NCBI GenBank assembly: GCA_964017185.1
Contig: OZ024878.1
Span: 5,651,151 to 5,715,150, forward strand
Direction of reading: 5' to 3'
DNA length: 64,000 nt
From: Rugalucina vietnamica
Lineage: Eukaryota; Mollusca; Bivalvia; Lucinida; Lucinidae
A program made the position numbers and the translations under genes. This document shows, in pieces, positions 54,531-64,000 of this stretch (the stretch's first letter is position 1; the number at the start of each line of letters is the position of its first letter). The notes under the pieces were generated by a model. It was not told the origin of the DNA, searched no databases, and was given only the letters and a program-made list of their open reading frames with translations.

Positions 54531-54850
54531 CTATTGTAAAAACCCATGCGCGGATCATTTTTTTTTCAATTCGTTGAATGGCCAATTTCATTCATTCTGT
54601 CTATTACCCTCTTGTACTTATCATCTTTGTATGCTCAGAGGCAAAAATAGCAAATTTTCCTTCTTATTTTAAATTTTGAATTTTGTATCTTATTCCTTGA
54701 CTCTGTCTGAATTTTGCTTAGTTTTTGTCGGATTTCTGTCATCTTCGACAGTCGCTATTACTCAAAGCATAAATACCATAAATTGGGTAGTTACACAAAT
54801 ACTGCATTTTGAAGCTTTGGTATTATTAACGATAATAATTATATCTGGGC

Positions 54851-55087
54851 GGCAGCCCCGTGGCCGAGCGGTTAAGAGCGCTGTTTCTTAATCACTGGAT
54901 CATCTCACCGCTGTGTCTGGTGTGGGTTCGAGCCCCGCACTGGCCACATGTTAGACAAGCCAAGGTCTGCTTGCGGGTGAGCCAGTTGGTTTTTCTCGGG
55001 ATTCTCCCGTTTTCGCCCCACTTACTAATTGGCCCGTCTCATATGAGCTGAAATAATCTTGAAAGGGACGTTAAACTGAATAATAAC
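54851..55087 (+). mobile_element. tRNA-derived SINE
   Basis: The head (54851-54950) has Pol III box A TGGCCGAGCGGTTAAG (54861-54876) and box B GGTTCGAGCCCC (54925-54936) with a Leu/Ser-like long variable part. The body contains TCTGCTTGCGGGTGAGCCAG and TTTCTCGGGATTCTCCCGTT. The tail GAAAGGGACGTTAAACTGAA is followed by an AATAAT-rich 3' end. Other copies are at 3410-3500 and 61515-61712 on the minus strand. It may belong to a known bivalve SINE family; this was not checked. Confidence 0.88.
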
Positions 55088-55435
55088 AATAATAAAAATA
55101 ATTATAATAATCTCTGTATTTCTCGTGTCTTTGGATGGAATTATAACTTAATTACATCAAAAGTGATTCTTTTACATGTGTTCGTCAGTTGAACACATTT
55201 TTTTGTTTTTAATCAATTTTCTATTCAGGGAAAAAAGGGTTTCGGCGTTGTCCCCAGTAAAAATGGTAATCGGTGTTTCAGGAAAAGTGGTTTATCTTTA
55301 TCTTCATTATACGACTGTTTATTGTGCCTGCCTCTCTGGCGTGCTCGTTGCCTTCAAAAAAAGGCGTTTCGGTTGAAACTTAGCCGGATGGCTATCTTGT
55401 TTGGAAAGAGCTAGTCATTCTGCTCTTCGTGTGTG

Positions 55436-55512
55436 TTTTCTTTCCCACCTGGTGTCTATGTTGGGACTTTAAAATTGAATTGCATCGATTCCTGGTCCCT
55501 CTATTCTTACTG
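55436..55512 (+). repeat. short interspersed repeat R2
   Basis: TTCCCACCTGGTGTCTATGT, GAATTGCATCGATTCCTGGT and CCCTCTATTCTTACTG, matching 14469-14541. Confidence 0.6.
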
Positions 55513-55514
55513 TC

Positions 55515-55672
55515 TTCAACATTGACTTGCTCTACTTGCAACTGACAGTGTAGAGCTAATATTGGCCTAGTCGGTCAACAAAGAACTCACCACCACATAT
55601 GAACAATCTAATAATCAAGAAATAAAGATGACCTTTCACATTACTAAGCCGGAGACGTACGACCATTTATTC
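55515..55672 (+). pseudogene. LINE-A 3' end fragment
   Basis: ACATTGACTTGCTCTACTTG to GAGACGTACGACC, covering the C2H2 finger and the element's 3' terminus (equal to 30081-30213). About 85-90% similar by eye and 5'-truncated to about 150 bp. Confidence 0.8.
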
Positions 55673-55727
55673 ATAAGAATGAAGTCCAATCAGGGTGGGG
55701 GCGGTTATGAAACAGAGGACACCAAAT

Positions 55728-55960
55728 GAGCCGCCTAATGGGGAAAACCAACAATCTACATATGCGAAAACAAAGGCGCAGATCAGCTTCGCAGTAACTG
55801 CGAAGCTGATCAGCGCCTTTGTTTTCGCTACTCGGATAGTACACTTCCTCTTCTACTTAAACCCGAAATTTCAAGATTCTAGCCATCTTCTGTGACTGTA
55901 CAGGCCGGTTTGTGTCGGACCTGTTCGGAAACCACATTGTTAGTTTTCCCACGAGGTGGC
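55728..55960 (+). mobile_element. FB2 fold-back element, complete
   Basis: GAGCCGCCTAATGGGGAAAA to TTTTCCCACGAGGTGGC. The core at about 55765-55830 has perfect arms of about 31 bp: GCGAAAACAAAGGCGCAGAT... and its complement. Confidence 0.88.
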
Positions 55961-56764
55961 ATAAAAATCAAGCCGTGTGCTACGCACGTCATAGGATGGG
56001 CATTTCCGTAGTCACATTTCCTTGTATTTGGAGCATTGGCTCTCAGACAATTGATAGTTATCATTGTTAACCGTTTACATTGTTACCATTTAGACTGTTC
56101 CCTTTTATATTTTACCCTATAGATTGTTATCCTTTATATGTGTTTATGAAAACCATCCTAGGTACATGTATGATTAATGAATGTGGGATTTTTTTCTCAA
56201 ACCTTTCTTTGTTATTTTGTGGACTTGCATGCGATGGCCGAACAGGAATAGCGTCAACGATCTGTTGGACGAACTCGAGTGGCCATCCTTGGAGGACCAC
56301 AGGGTGAAGTCCTCCATAACTTTTTTTTACAAGATTCACTCCGGTACAGTGGCTCTTGATAAAGATAGATATCTGACCCCAGCACTCAACTTAAGAAGTA
56401 CCAGGGCATCTCACGATTCACAATACTCAAGATCATACGGCCTATAGTGATGCTCTAAAAATCTTTTTCGACCTAGGACTATCCCTTTATAGAATAGTCT
56501 TCCCTCTTCAGTGGTCTGATCAAAGACTGCTGAAAAATTTAACGCTCTTATTTAGATCAGGGGTTCAGAGTATACATATTAGTATACCTCTGTTTAGCTT
56601 CTTGTAATGTTCTCCCCATCTTTCTAAATTCAAAATTCAGCACCCACCCCATACCTGAAATTGATCGACTCGGTATATGAAGATAGATGACTCTTTAATT
56701 GATTATTATAATGTTCTCTATATGCCTTATTGACAAGAGAATTATCTTAAGATTGCACAACATG

Positions 56765-56877
56765 CATGGTATAAGTGCCTGATTGTTAATTTAGTTTTTT
56801 TCCCACCTCGGTTTTTGGAGTGGGAATCTTTTTCTGATTGCGCCTTTTCCTGATCGTTGCCTACTTGTACCTTTTTC
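56765..56877 (+). mobile_element. LINE-B 3' end, short copy
   Basis: ATGGTATAAGTGCCTGATTG, CACCTCGGTTTTTGGAGTGG, TTGCCTACTTGTACCTTTTT. No more than the last 110 bp of the element. Confidence 0.78.
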
Positions 56878-56930
56878 CTCTGCACGCGTGACGTTAATAG
56901 TTATTTTTGTGTGATATTTTACGCCATACT

Positions 56931-57001
56931 TTCTTTCCCACCTAGCATCTGGGTCCGGATTTTTTTAATTGTATCGATTCCAAGTCCTTTAATTCTTACT
57001 T
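56931..57001 (+). repeat. short interspersed repeat R2
   Basis: TTTCTTTCCCACCTAGCATC, AATTGTATCGATTCCAAGTC and TTTAATTCTTACT. The most diverged of the three R2 copies. Confidence 0.5.
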
Positions 57002-57058
57002 TAGATTACATCAGAGACAGCGCAAATTTCAATTATATTTCATATGTCTTTACAACAG

Positions 57059-57262
57059 GGCTACTCCTAGTCCCTAGTACCAGTGGTCAGATAACTCTGT
57101 CCCCACCCACGGGAAACCAGGTCTCCAAGCCTGCAGCCCCCGGGGCACAGGTGTCATTGAGACCGCTCATCCCGATCCAGCCACGCCTGGGCCAGTCCAC
57201 AATGACCTCATTGGCGATCAACCAAGGTCAGAGCCGAGCGTCGCCGAAACTTTCTCTTAAAG
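57059..57262 (+). CDS. ETV6: ETV6/Yan-like gene, long linker exon
   Basis: 204 bp between CATATGTCTTTACAACAG and GTATAG, phase 1 at both ends. It encodes G-L-L-L-V-P-S-T-S-G-Q, then ITLSPPTGNQVSKPAAPG, then AQVSLRPLIPIQPRLGQ, and ends Q-S-R-A-S-P-K-L-S-L-K. GC content is clearly higher than the flanks, and the alternate frames are stop-rich. Pro/Gln/Ser-rich low complexity with two Ser-Pro sites fits the linker between PNT and ETS domains. No folded domain or known motif beyond that. Confidence 0.78.
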
Positions 57263-57617
57263 GTATAGAATTTGATCAGTCTTTTTTTTTCTTGGGCAAA
57301 TAAGATCAATCATTGAATAACAGAACCAAAATTGCTTATGAGCTGAAGAAATATTTTTATACCAAAGATAAATGAAACACATTAATGAAATGAATTTGTG
57401 CCTTCACTTTAATCACTAGTACTAGAGTGTAGTTTGGTAATACCAGTGCTTTAAGGTTGAACTCGAGTTCGCCACTTTGATGTTCATTATTAACAACACG
57501 TAAATATTGTGAGTATGAAAGACTATTATGATATATCATTGAGACATATGTATATACCATACAAACACCAAGTATGAAAATCTCCACCAATTGGCAATTG
57601 TTATTTTGAAGTTGTAG

Positions 57618-57686
57618 AGAGAATGAGCATTGACGATGACTCGATTGAAAGTGGTTTTGGCTCCCCAGGGCTAGGCCCATCAAGAG
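57618..57686 (+). CDS. ETV6: ETV6/Yan-like gene, short acidic exon
   Basis: 69 bp between TTTGAAGTTGTAG and GTATGT, phase 1 at both ends. It encodes E-R-M-S-I-D-D-D-S-I-E-S-G, then F-G-S-P-G-L-G-P-S-R. The acidic/Ser stretch followed by a Ser-Pro could be a kinase or cofactor docking site. The acceptor polypyrimidine tract is weak, so skipping or alternative use is possible; skipping keeps the frame. Confidence 0.7.
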
Positions 57687-57842
57687 GTATGTATCAGAAA
57701 ATCCCGGGCCTTTCTCGAGTTTCTGGTCATTATCATTTGTTTCCAGGTGATATGAATTGCTTATTACAATTGAACTTTCTATTATATAGCCGCGAAATGC
57801 AGCGATAACTGGTGTCGGTAGCAAGATAATAAGAGATTATTA

Positions 57843-58006
57843 TATGACAATTTTCATATCATACCCCGTATCAACCTGAGACTTCCGTATCAGCCCGAGA
57901 CTCCCATATCAGCCTGAGGGCCGAAGGCCCGAGGGCTGATATGGGAGTCGAGGGCTGATACGGAAGTCGAGGGTTGATACGGGGTATGATATGAAAATTG
58001 CCATAT
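57843..58006. mobile_element. hairpin element FB5 with about 80 bp arms
   Basis: 57843-57923 is nearly the exact complement of 57926-58006. Visible blocks are TATCATACCCCGTATCAACC, ACTTCCGTATCAGCCCGAGA and CTCCCATATCAGCCTGAGGG, with the tip GGCCGAAGGCC. Inside each arm 'CGTATCA.CC.GAGACT' recurs. An AT-rich extension pairs a little further out. Confidence 0.88.
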
Positions 58007-58069
58007 CATGATCTCTTTATCATATATTTTTATTGAAAAAAAAAAGTGTTTGATACAGTTCAATGCACA

Positions 58070-58345
58070 AAATGTTTCCCAACATAATTTCAAGTGGAAA
58101 AAAGAAAGAATGAAAACAAAATTCTGGGGTGTGATATGGGGGTGTGATATGAGTCCATATCTCCCTAGGGAGATATGGATTTTGACAAATTTTGAACTGA
58201 TACAGCTTTCCCAACATAATTTCAAGTGGAAAAAAGAGAGAATGAAAAAATATTCTGGGGTGTGATATGGGGGTGTGATATGAGTCCATATCTCCCTAGG
58301 GAGATATGGATTTTGACAAATTTTGAACTGATACAGCTTTCGAGA
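58070..58345. repeat. 130 bp direct repeat with a palindrome in each copy
   Basis: CCCAACATAATTTCAAGTGG...TTTTGAACTGATACAGCTTT occurs at 58078-58208 and 58208-58340. Each copy has the palindrome CCATATCTCCCTAGGGAGAT(ATGG). It lies next to FB5, and may be part of the same larger element. Confidence 0.85.
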
Positions 58346-58599
58346 TATGGTGTCCCGATACGTGCATAGGACTTGCGCCTGTATCGCATATGTAAAAAGA
58401 ACGTATTTTACAGTAAATATATGATAATAGTAAAGCAGTGGTCAGGAAATGGCGCAATCAGACCGAAAGTTCCACTTTAATACCCTGATAGGATAAAACT
58501 AAATCGACAATCAGGTATCAATACATTTAGAGAACATAAAGTAAACCGATATTTCAGTTATGCCCAAATAGTTTGACACTCGGTAAGAAACTGCTAACA

Positions 58600-59520
58600 A
58601 ACTCAGACGTCTCCAGCAGGGCTATCGGTCTCATAAACTTCGAAAAAACTTTTTTCTAAATTTTATCGCATACACTATGAATTGTTTTCCAAATTTAATG
58701 CTGGACTAAAGATGCTTTTACAGGAGGGCCTTTCGGAACAAGAATTTTATGGGATTTTGTTTACAAATTTAAGAAACTTATAGGAAGGAATGATTTTTCT
58801 TTTCAGTTCAGAAAAATCATAACACATTACAGACGTATAGGGTATAACTAAAATGTCATGCGACAGTAATGCGACAGTCTGCATGCTTAGTTTTTAACCC
58901 ATCGTGGTTGATAACTATCCTGCCTTCTTTAATTGCACGCCGGTGGGTCGGGCGTCAGACCCTATGATGACCCCGACTTAAAGTATTTGGTTGGGACGGG
59001 AGCTTTTGTCCGTCATTTTGTCCACTAGTGTTCAACTGGTGTTTGCTCCGGATTTCAGTAAGTTATTCGACGCCCAGGGATCTCCATCGTCGGGCAGCCT
59101 ACTGGATGTGTGAGTCCTCGTTTTTGATTCATTATAGTGGTTATCATGATTTATTTGTTTGTCCATGATAATTCATCTACTAGTTAGAGATTCACCACGA
59201 GGACCGAACAACTTACTAAATCCACTGCAGAAGATGAGAGTGCGGTTAGGGCCCTGGAAAACCGTTTTGAGCCCCCTCCATTGTTTTATATTTTGGAGTC
59301 GATTTTTGTGCTGTTTGAATCTTCAATCTACGTTCTCATAGTTTTAGTTAAGTTCGGGTAACTGAGTGGCCGCCTATTGGGAAATAGCTGCACACTCGGC
59401 TTACGATGTGTTCTCTAAGTATAAGAACCTGATTTTGTTTTTCCCGCCTCGGTTTTTGGAGTGGGAATTTCTTTCTAATTGTGCCATTTCCTGATCATTG
59501 CCTACTTGTATCTTTTTCCA
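58600..59520 (+). pseudogene. LINE-B ORF C-terminus plus full 3' UTR
   Basis: The longest LINE-B copy here. 58612-58960 encodes the same C-terminal domain as 16600-16955 (FYG...FTNLRNL-type frameshifted start, R-R-I-G-Y, M-R-Q, FNCTPVGRASD), with frameshifts and a short duplication (CATGCGACAGTAATGCGACA). The UTR runs to the terminus TTGCCTACTTGTATCTTTTT. Inactive. Confidence 0.75.
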
Positions 59521-59597
59521 GGTGATTGGATGTTGATTTTCTTGAAGTGGTGTCTTGAATTTATATTTTAATTGTGATAACGGTGATGCAGTTTCTC

Positions 59598-59711
59598 ACC
59601 CACAATGTATGTTTTGGATAAAAAAGTAAATCATTTATACCCTTGCAAACCCCATTTCCATATAAAAGTGGGGTTAATGGGTATTTATTTCACGGACATG
59701 TTTTCCTGCTG
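59598..59711 (-). mobile_element. FB1 right-half element
   Basis: CACCCACAATGTATGTTTTG to CGGACATGTTTTCCTGCTG. It lies about 110 bp before the last visible ETV6-like exon. Confidence 0.75.
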
Positions 59712-59823
59712 GGTGGGTTAAGTATGTATGCATGTCTTGCTGAAATGTTTAAGTAGCATATGCAGCACCAATTGCACCTTAACTCTATATGGGTTAGGTT
59801 CTCTCATCAAAATGTAATTTCAG

Positions 59824-59922
59824 TGCCAAGCCCTGGAAAACATGTGATAAAAACAGAGCCAGGTTCGGGCCCTAACACCAGCAAGAACACGATGCTTTCT
59901 CTGGGAGCTAACAGAACAACAG
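59824..59922 (+). CDS. ETV6: ETV6/Yan-like gene, exon with sumoylation motif
   Basis: 99 bp between CAAAATGTAATTTCAG and GTACTA, phase 1 at both ends. It encodes V-P-S-P-G-K-H-V, then the motif I-K-T-E-P, then G-S-G-P-N-T-S-K-N and M-L-S-L-G-A-N-R. I-K-T-E fits the psi-K-x-E sumoylation consensus, and ETS-family linkers are known SUMO targets that strengthen repression. It is the last exon I can place; the ETS domain with its conserved Trp and Arg residues was not found in 59923-64000. Confidence 0.72.
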
Positions 59923-59949
59923 GTACTATATTGCCTTTCATTGAAAATG

Positions 59950-60586
59950 TTTTAGCTCACCTGAGCCGAACGCTCTCAAGGCGAGCTTATAGGATGGCCA
60001 TGATCCGGCTTCCGTCCGTCGTCCGTCCGTGGTCCGTCGTCGTCTACAATTTCAAAGATCTTCTCTGAAACCGCTAGGACAATCAAGTTGAAATTTTATG
60101 TGGAGCCTCCTTGGGTAGTGGCATTGAATTTTTGTTTGCGATATTTTGGTCACATGGTCAAGATGTCCGCCACGCCCATATATGATAAAAACCCTTCAAA
60201 AATCTTTTTCTCCAGAACGGGTGAGCTGATTTCCACAAAACTTGATATCTTTGTTAAAATGAAGACCTTGGGATGTCCTTGACCTATGTTGCGGCAAGGT
60301 CAATTTTGGAAACAGGCGTTTACATTGGAAAAGGCGAAAACAATGGATATTTTGGAAATAATTGCGGCCTGGGACTTGAAAATTGCTCGATGCAGACAAC
60401 TAATGGAGTCAATGAAGGTATGTATTTAATTAGGGTCATTTCTTGTCCTTGACCCAAGGTCATTGAAATGTCAAAATCAAGTCACAATTTCAAAGATCTT
60501 CTTCTCTGAAACCGCTAGACCGATCAAGTTGTAATTTTATGAGGTGCCTCCTTGGATAGTGGATTTTTTTATGCCCCCAACTTTGA
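59950..60586 (+). mobile_element. pearl-like element, left part
   Basis: Starts TTTTAGCTCACCTGAGCC only 28 bp after the donor of the last exon. Units carry TCTGAAACCGCTAGGACAAT, GGTCACATGGTCAAGATGTC and GATGTCCTTGACCTATGTTG. It is interrupted by other repeats at 60587-61975 and resumes at 61976. Confidence 0.75.
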
Positions 60587-60615
60587 AAAAGTTGGAAGGG
60601 CATATTGCTTTCGGC

Positions 60616-60689
<74 letters not shown>

Positions 60690-61487
60690 CTGTTAACTTT
60701 TGAACGGTGAGTGCTAGGGTTTTGAAATTTCATATGCACATTCCTCATGAAAAAATAGTCGACCCGTATTTTTTCATGCCCAAGGTATGCCCTTTTTCTG
60801 AGTTATGTCCCTTTGAAAACAAAATTTGAAAATATCTCAAAAAGTGTTTGAGCTAGGGCCTTCATATTTGATATACTGATTATGGCTGAGGAGTAGATCA
60901 GCTGATAAACTTTTGAGAACTTTACCGCAAATTTTGACAAAATTACGGAATTTTGAAATTTTGATTATTTTAAATTTTCAGTTTTTCAGTGAAATTTGAA
61001 ACTTTTAAATAGTGAATGCTAGGGTTTTGAAATTTCATATACATATTCCTCATGAAAAAATAGTTGACACACAAATTGTTTTTTCATGCCAAAGTTATAT
61101 CCCCTTTTCTGAGTTATGTCCCTTTGAAGACAAAATTTGAAAATCTTGAGTGCAAGATATCTCAAAAAGTATTTGAGTTAGAGCCTTCATGATCCTTCAT
61201 ATTTGGTACACTGAATTTGGCTGAGGAGTAGATCACCTGATTCACTTTTGAGGACGTGAGGTCAAATTTTACAGAATTATGGAATTGTGAAATTTTTATT
61301 CCATTTTTAAGTGTGCATCTGTTATCACTGTTAGTCCTCATGTTTGCTATTTGTGCCCAGGTCAACTCTGTTTGCTTACATGATTTTCATGAAAAATAAT
61401 GAATTAAATGAATCATATAAGTTGTGCCAGGTTAGAGGCAAGCATACAGATTGGGGCACTTTGTTTTACAAACACTTACTTCAAGTG

Positions 61488-61488
<1 letters not shown>
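60587..61488 (+). repeat. repeat G: TATGCCCCCAACTTTG element with (TG)n
   Basis: Starts TTTTTATGCCCCCAACTTTG, has a small GTTGG hairpin and (TG)n at 60621-60691. It then has two units of about 304 bp (TAGGGTTTTGAAATTTCATA, TTCCTCATGAAAAAATAGT, TTATGTCCCTTTGAA) at about 60711 and 61015. No coding potential. Its right end near the T-run at 61489 is not certain. Confidence 0.7.
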
Positions 61489-61518
<30 letters not shown>

Positions 61519-61712
61519 CAGTTTTACGTCCCTTTCAAGATTATTTCAGCTAATATGAGACGGACCAATCAGTAGGTGGGGCGAAAACGGGAGAACCCCG
61601 AGAAAAACCACCTGGCACACCCGCAAGCAGAACTTGGCTTTTCTCACATGTGGCCAGAGCGGGGCTTGAACCCACACCGGACACAGCGGTGAAATGATCG
61701 AGTGATTCAGTA
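61489..61712 (-). mobile_element. tRNA-derived SINE, minus strand, head damaged
   Basis: The T-run 61489-61514 is the 3' A tail. The complement then carries the tail motif (TTTTACGTCCCTTTC), the body GGGAGAACCCCGAGAAAA and box B (GGGGCTTGAACCC). The box A part is lost after GATCGAGTGATTCAG. Confidence 0.82.
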
Positions 61713-61975
61713 GCGTGCCCCAAGCGTGTGTGAGACGCGCGTTGAAAGTTTGCTGTGCGCCTGTAGCGCGTGCATAGCGTGTTTGGGATGTAACACAAAC
61801 GAACACCAAAACTTTTTTATACGGGTGGCACACGCCTCAGTCACGCAATATTGTATGACTGCTGTAACGAGTTAAAGGAAGAAATTAATTTTCACACGTC
61901 CAAAATCTTCAGCGTGTTGAGATTTTTCATACACCCGGCGCGCGTTTGGGTTTTAAGCTACAGTGTGACTGCTGT

Positions 61976-62505
61976 TTTAAGGTCAAGGTCATGTATTGCC
62001 CTTGACTTAAGGTAATTGAAATATCAAAATTAAGTCACAATTTCAAATATCTTGTTCCCTGAAACCGCTTGGCCTATCAAGTTGGAATTTTATGTAGATG
62101 CATTGAAATTTGTTTGTCACATGACCAAGATGGCCGCCATCCCCATATATGGTATACACTCTTCAAAACTCTTCTACTCCAGAACCGGTGGGCAGATTTC
62201 CGCGAAATTTGGCATGTAGCACCGGGAACTCCAGCCCATCATAGTTTGCTCAAATGATGAACCTGGGATGACCTTGGCATATTTATGGTAATGTCAATTT
62301 TGGAAACATAGGCTTTCACATGGAAAAATCTGAAGACGATTGATTTTTTGAAAACGATTGCAGCCTGAGACCTGAAACTTGGCAGAATCAGACAACGTCC
62401 AATAAAGGTGTGTGTGTATTCAAGGTCAAGGTCATTTCATGATGACTAAATGCACCTAGATCAGGCTTCAGGTGAGCGTTCTCAGGACCAATGGTTCTCT
62501 GGACT
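61976..62505 (+). mobile_element. pearl-like element, right part
   Basis: Continues the element begun at 59950: GAAACCGCTTGGCCTATCAA, CACATGACCAAGATGGCCGC, then ATCAGGCTTCAGGTGAGCGT, AGGACCAATGGTTCT and CTGG. Confidence 0.75.
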
Positions 62506-62774
62506 TTGAATCCTACAAGCTCTGGGTTTTGTCCTTGAATGAGAAACAGAACTCCCAGACAGTACTGGTTTTGGTGCTCAGAAAGCAGTAATTTTGCTCT
62601 AATTTGACTGAAAAATTGTTTACCGGGACATATAAAACAAAAGCACTTTTTCTCAGGTACTACTCACTATTCATAGGTTCGGCCCCAGCATTAGCTCCCT
62701 AACACCAAAAAAGGTCTGGACTGATGGATCACCCCAAACATACCCGAAATTTCCAGCACACCCTAAAAATGTGC

Positions 62775-63764
62775 ATTTTAGCTCACCTGAGCTACAAGGT
62801 GAGCTTATAGTTTACCCATGCTCCATCGTCCGTCGTCGTCGTCGGCGTTGTCGTCGTCATTCACAATGTTCAAACATCTCCAATCAAAGCCAAACTTTAT
62901 GTGGAGCATTGTTATTAAGGGGAAATGAAAGTTTGTTTTGGCTATAAATAGCAAAAACCTTTGAAAATCTTCTTCTTCAGAACCAGAACGCCAATGATTT
63001 TAAAACTTGGCATGAAGCATCAGGCAATGGAGTGTACAAAATTTGTATAAATCAAGACCCTGGGATGACCTTGACCTATTTTACGGCAAGGTAAATATAG
63101 GTTGCCCATGCATTTAATGAGGAAAATTGTTAAAATGGGATTTGAAGTCCAAAACTTGCAGGAAATGAGTAAATGAACTGGAGATTAACGATTCTGAAAA
63201 GAATTTGGACCACAGGGGTGTGTCTGCCCCTGTCGCGGGGCATTATACATGTATATAACCATAACATTCAAAGATCTTCCATAAAACAGCTTGGCCAATA
63301 AAAAACAAATTTTATAAGAAGCATCTGTATGAAGGGGGAAGCAATGTGATCATAAATAAACCAGGTCACATGACCAAGATGTCCGCCATGTCCATATATG
63401 GTAAAAACCCTTCAAAATGCTCTTCGCAGGAACTGCTGGACCTATTGCAACACAAATGACTAGAGTGCCACAATGTGTGTATAAATCATGATCCTGTGAT
63501 GGCCTTGACAGATTTTTACGGCAAGGGCAATGTAGGTCACATATGCAGAAAATTGTTAAAATGACACTCAAGGGAAAAACTTCCAGGAAATGGACAAGTG
63601 GACAGAATATTTAAGAAACTGAAAAAGAAATTAACCCCAGGTGGTATTCTGACCCTGTGCTGGGACTATATACATGTATATGACCTTTATATACAAACAA
63701 ATTTATTGGTATATATCTCAGATTTCAGGTGAGCGTTTACAGGACCATTGGTCCTCTGTTTTTT
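62775..63764 (+). mobile_element. pearl-like element, complete ends
   Basis: The left end TTTTAGCTCACCTGAGCTAC and GTGAGCTTATAG; (CGT)n-rich GTCGTCGTCGTCGGCG; two to three units with CCTGGGATGACCTTGACCTA and CACATGACCAAGATGTCCGC. The right end is TTTCAGGTGAGCGTTTACAG, AGGACCATTGGTCCT and CTG before a T run. Confidence 0.82.
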
Positions 63765-64000
63765 TTTTTGCATCCTGTTTGTCTAGTTTGGTTAAAATTA
63801 AAAAGCATTGGGTGTAAAATAGAAACTCATGGACCTCATGCCACGATGACATTTTAAATTAGAAACTCAAGGACCTCATGCATAAGTTTGAAGGAAGCTG
63901 TTATTTAAGTGGGTTGGTTCCTGCTAGGGAATTTAGTACAGGAACGCCAGCAAATATAATACATAACATATACTTGAAACAAATAAAAATGCAACATTTT

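Noticed and set aside
54851-54950. A tRNA-Leu/Ser gene
   Set aside because: Boxes A and B are present, but the sequence continues into a SINE body and tail, and related bodies are seen at 3410 and 61515. It is a tRNA-derived SINE head, not a functional tRNA gene.
62656-62780. A further ETV6-like exon (open frame with G-P-S-I-S-S-L-T-P-K-K after TTTTTCTCAG)
   Set aside because: The acceptor looks good, but the open frame needs phase 0 (or 2) while the previous exon ends in phase 1, and no donor precedes the pearl-like element that follows. Transcript data could revive it.
1-64000. CRISPR arrays, bacterial operons or phage genes
   Set aside because: The repeats found are dispersed transposon families or simple tandem arrays, and the only host gene has spliceosomal introns. 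The DNA is eukaryotic.

Overview
The window is AT-rich eukaryotic nuclear DNA, very probably from a marine bivalve mollusc. This rests on the mix of repeats: elements that start TTTTAGCTCACCTGAG and end in an AGGACCATTGGTCCT hairpin with 160-170 bp tandem cores (similar in layout to the bivalve 'pearl' elements), tRNA-derived SINEs, a Penelope-like fragment, and several non-LTR retrotransposon families. There are no operons, Shine-Dalgarno sites or CRISPR arrays, and most short open frames are chance.

Host gene. One split host gene is recognisable on the + strand, from about 42.6 kb to 59.9 kb and continuing past the right edge. Seven exons (42603-42684, 43413-43520, 43851-43955, 52839-52934, 57059-57262, 57618-57686, 59824-59922) all have GT-AG borders. 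Every internal junction falls in phase 1, so they join into one open frame. Exons 2 and 3 encode a complete Pointed (SAM/PNT) domain of the ETV6/TEL-Yan type. Exons 4-7 encode a Pro/Ser/Thr-rich linker with seven Ser/Thr-Pro sites and an IKTE sumoylation motif. The ETS DNA-binding domain is not seen and should lie beyond 64 kb. This is therefore a likely RTK/MAPK-regulated transcriptional repressor gene.

Mobile DNA fills most of the rest. LINE-A (endonuclease + RT + C-terminal C2H2 finger) has an apparently intact copy at 26.0-30.2 kb, a 5'-truncated but open copy at 4.7-6.9 kb (- strand), a decayed copy at 8.0-10.6 kb and several fragments. LINE-B is seen mostly as 5'-truncated 3' ends; one sits inside the decayed LINE-A with a 16 bp target-site duplication. 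LINE-C is a broken RT at 30.2-31.7 kb, with a related 3' end at 15.5 kb. A Penelope-like RT fragment lies at 54.0-54.5 kb.

The most striking feature is a set of fold-back (hairpin) families. FB1 (about 280 bp, about 29 copies) has a near-perfect palindromic core and diverged ends; five loci have duplicated flanks whose length varies from 18 bp to about 200 bp. FB2 (about 235 bp, about 15 copies) has GAGCCGC ends and a core around TGATCAGC; one copy has an 11 bp target-site duplication and another sits 12 bp inside an ETV6-like intron. Other hairpins lie at 7.0-7.35, 11.7, 37.6 and 57.8 kb. A 3.4 kb inverted-repeat structure at 32.0-35.4 kb carries the same proline-rich exon in both arms. Nothing recognisable was seen in 2152-2637, 20562-21365, 21599-22241, 22910-23847, 24963-25299, 25336-25990 or 53167-53740.
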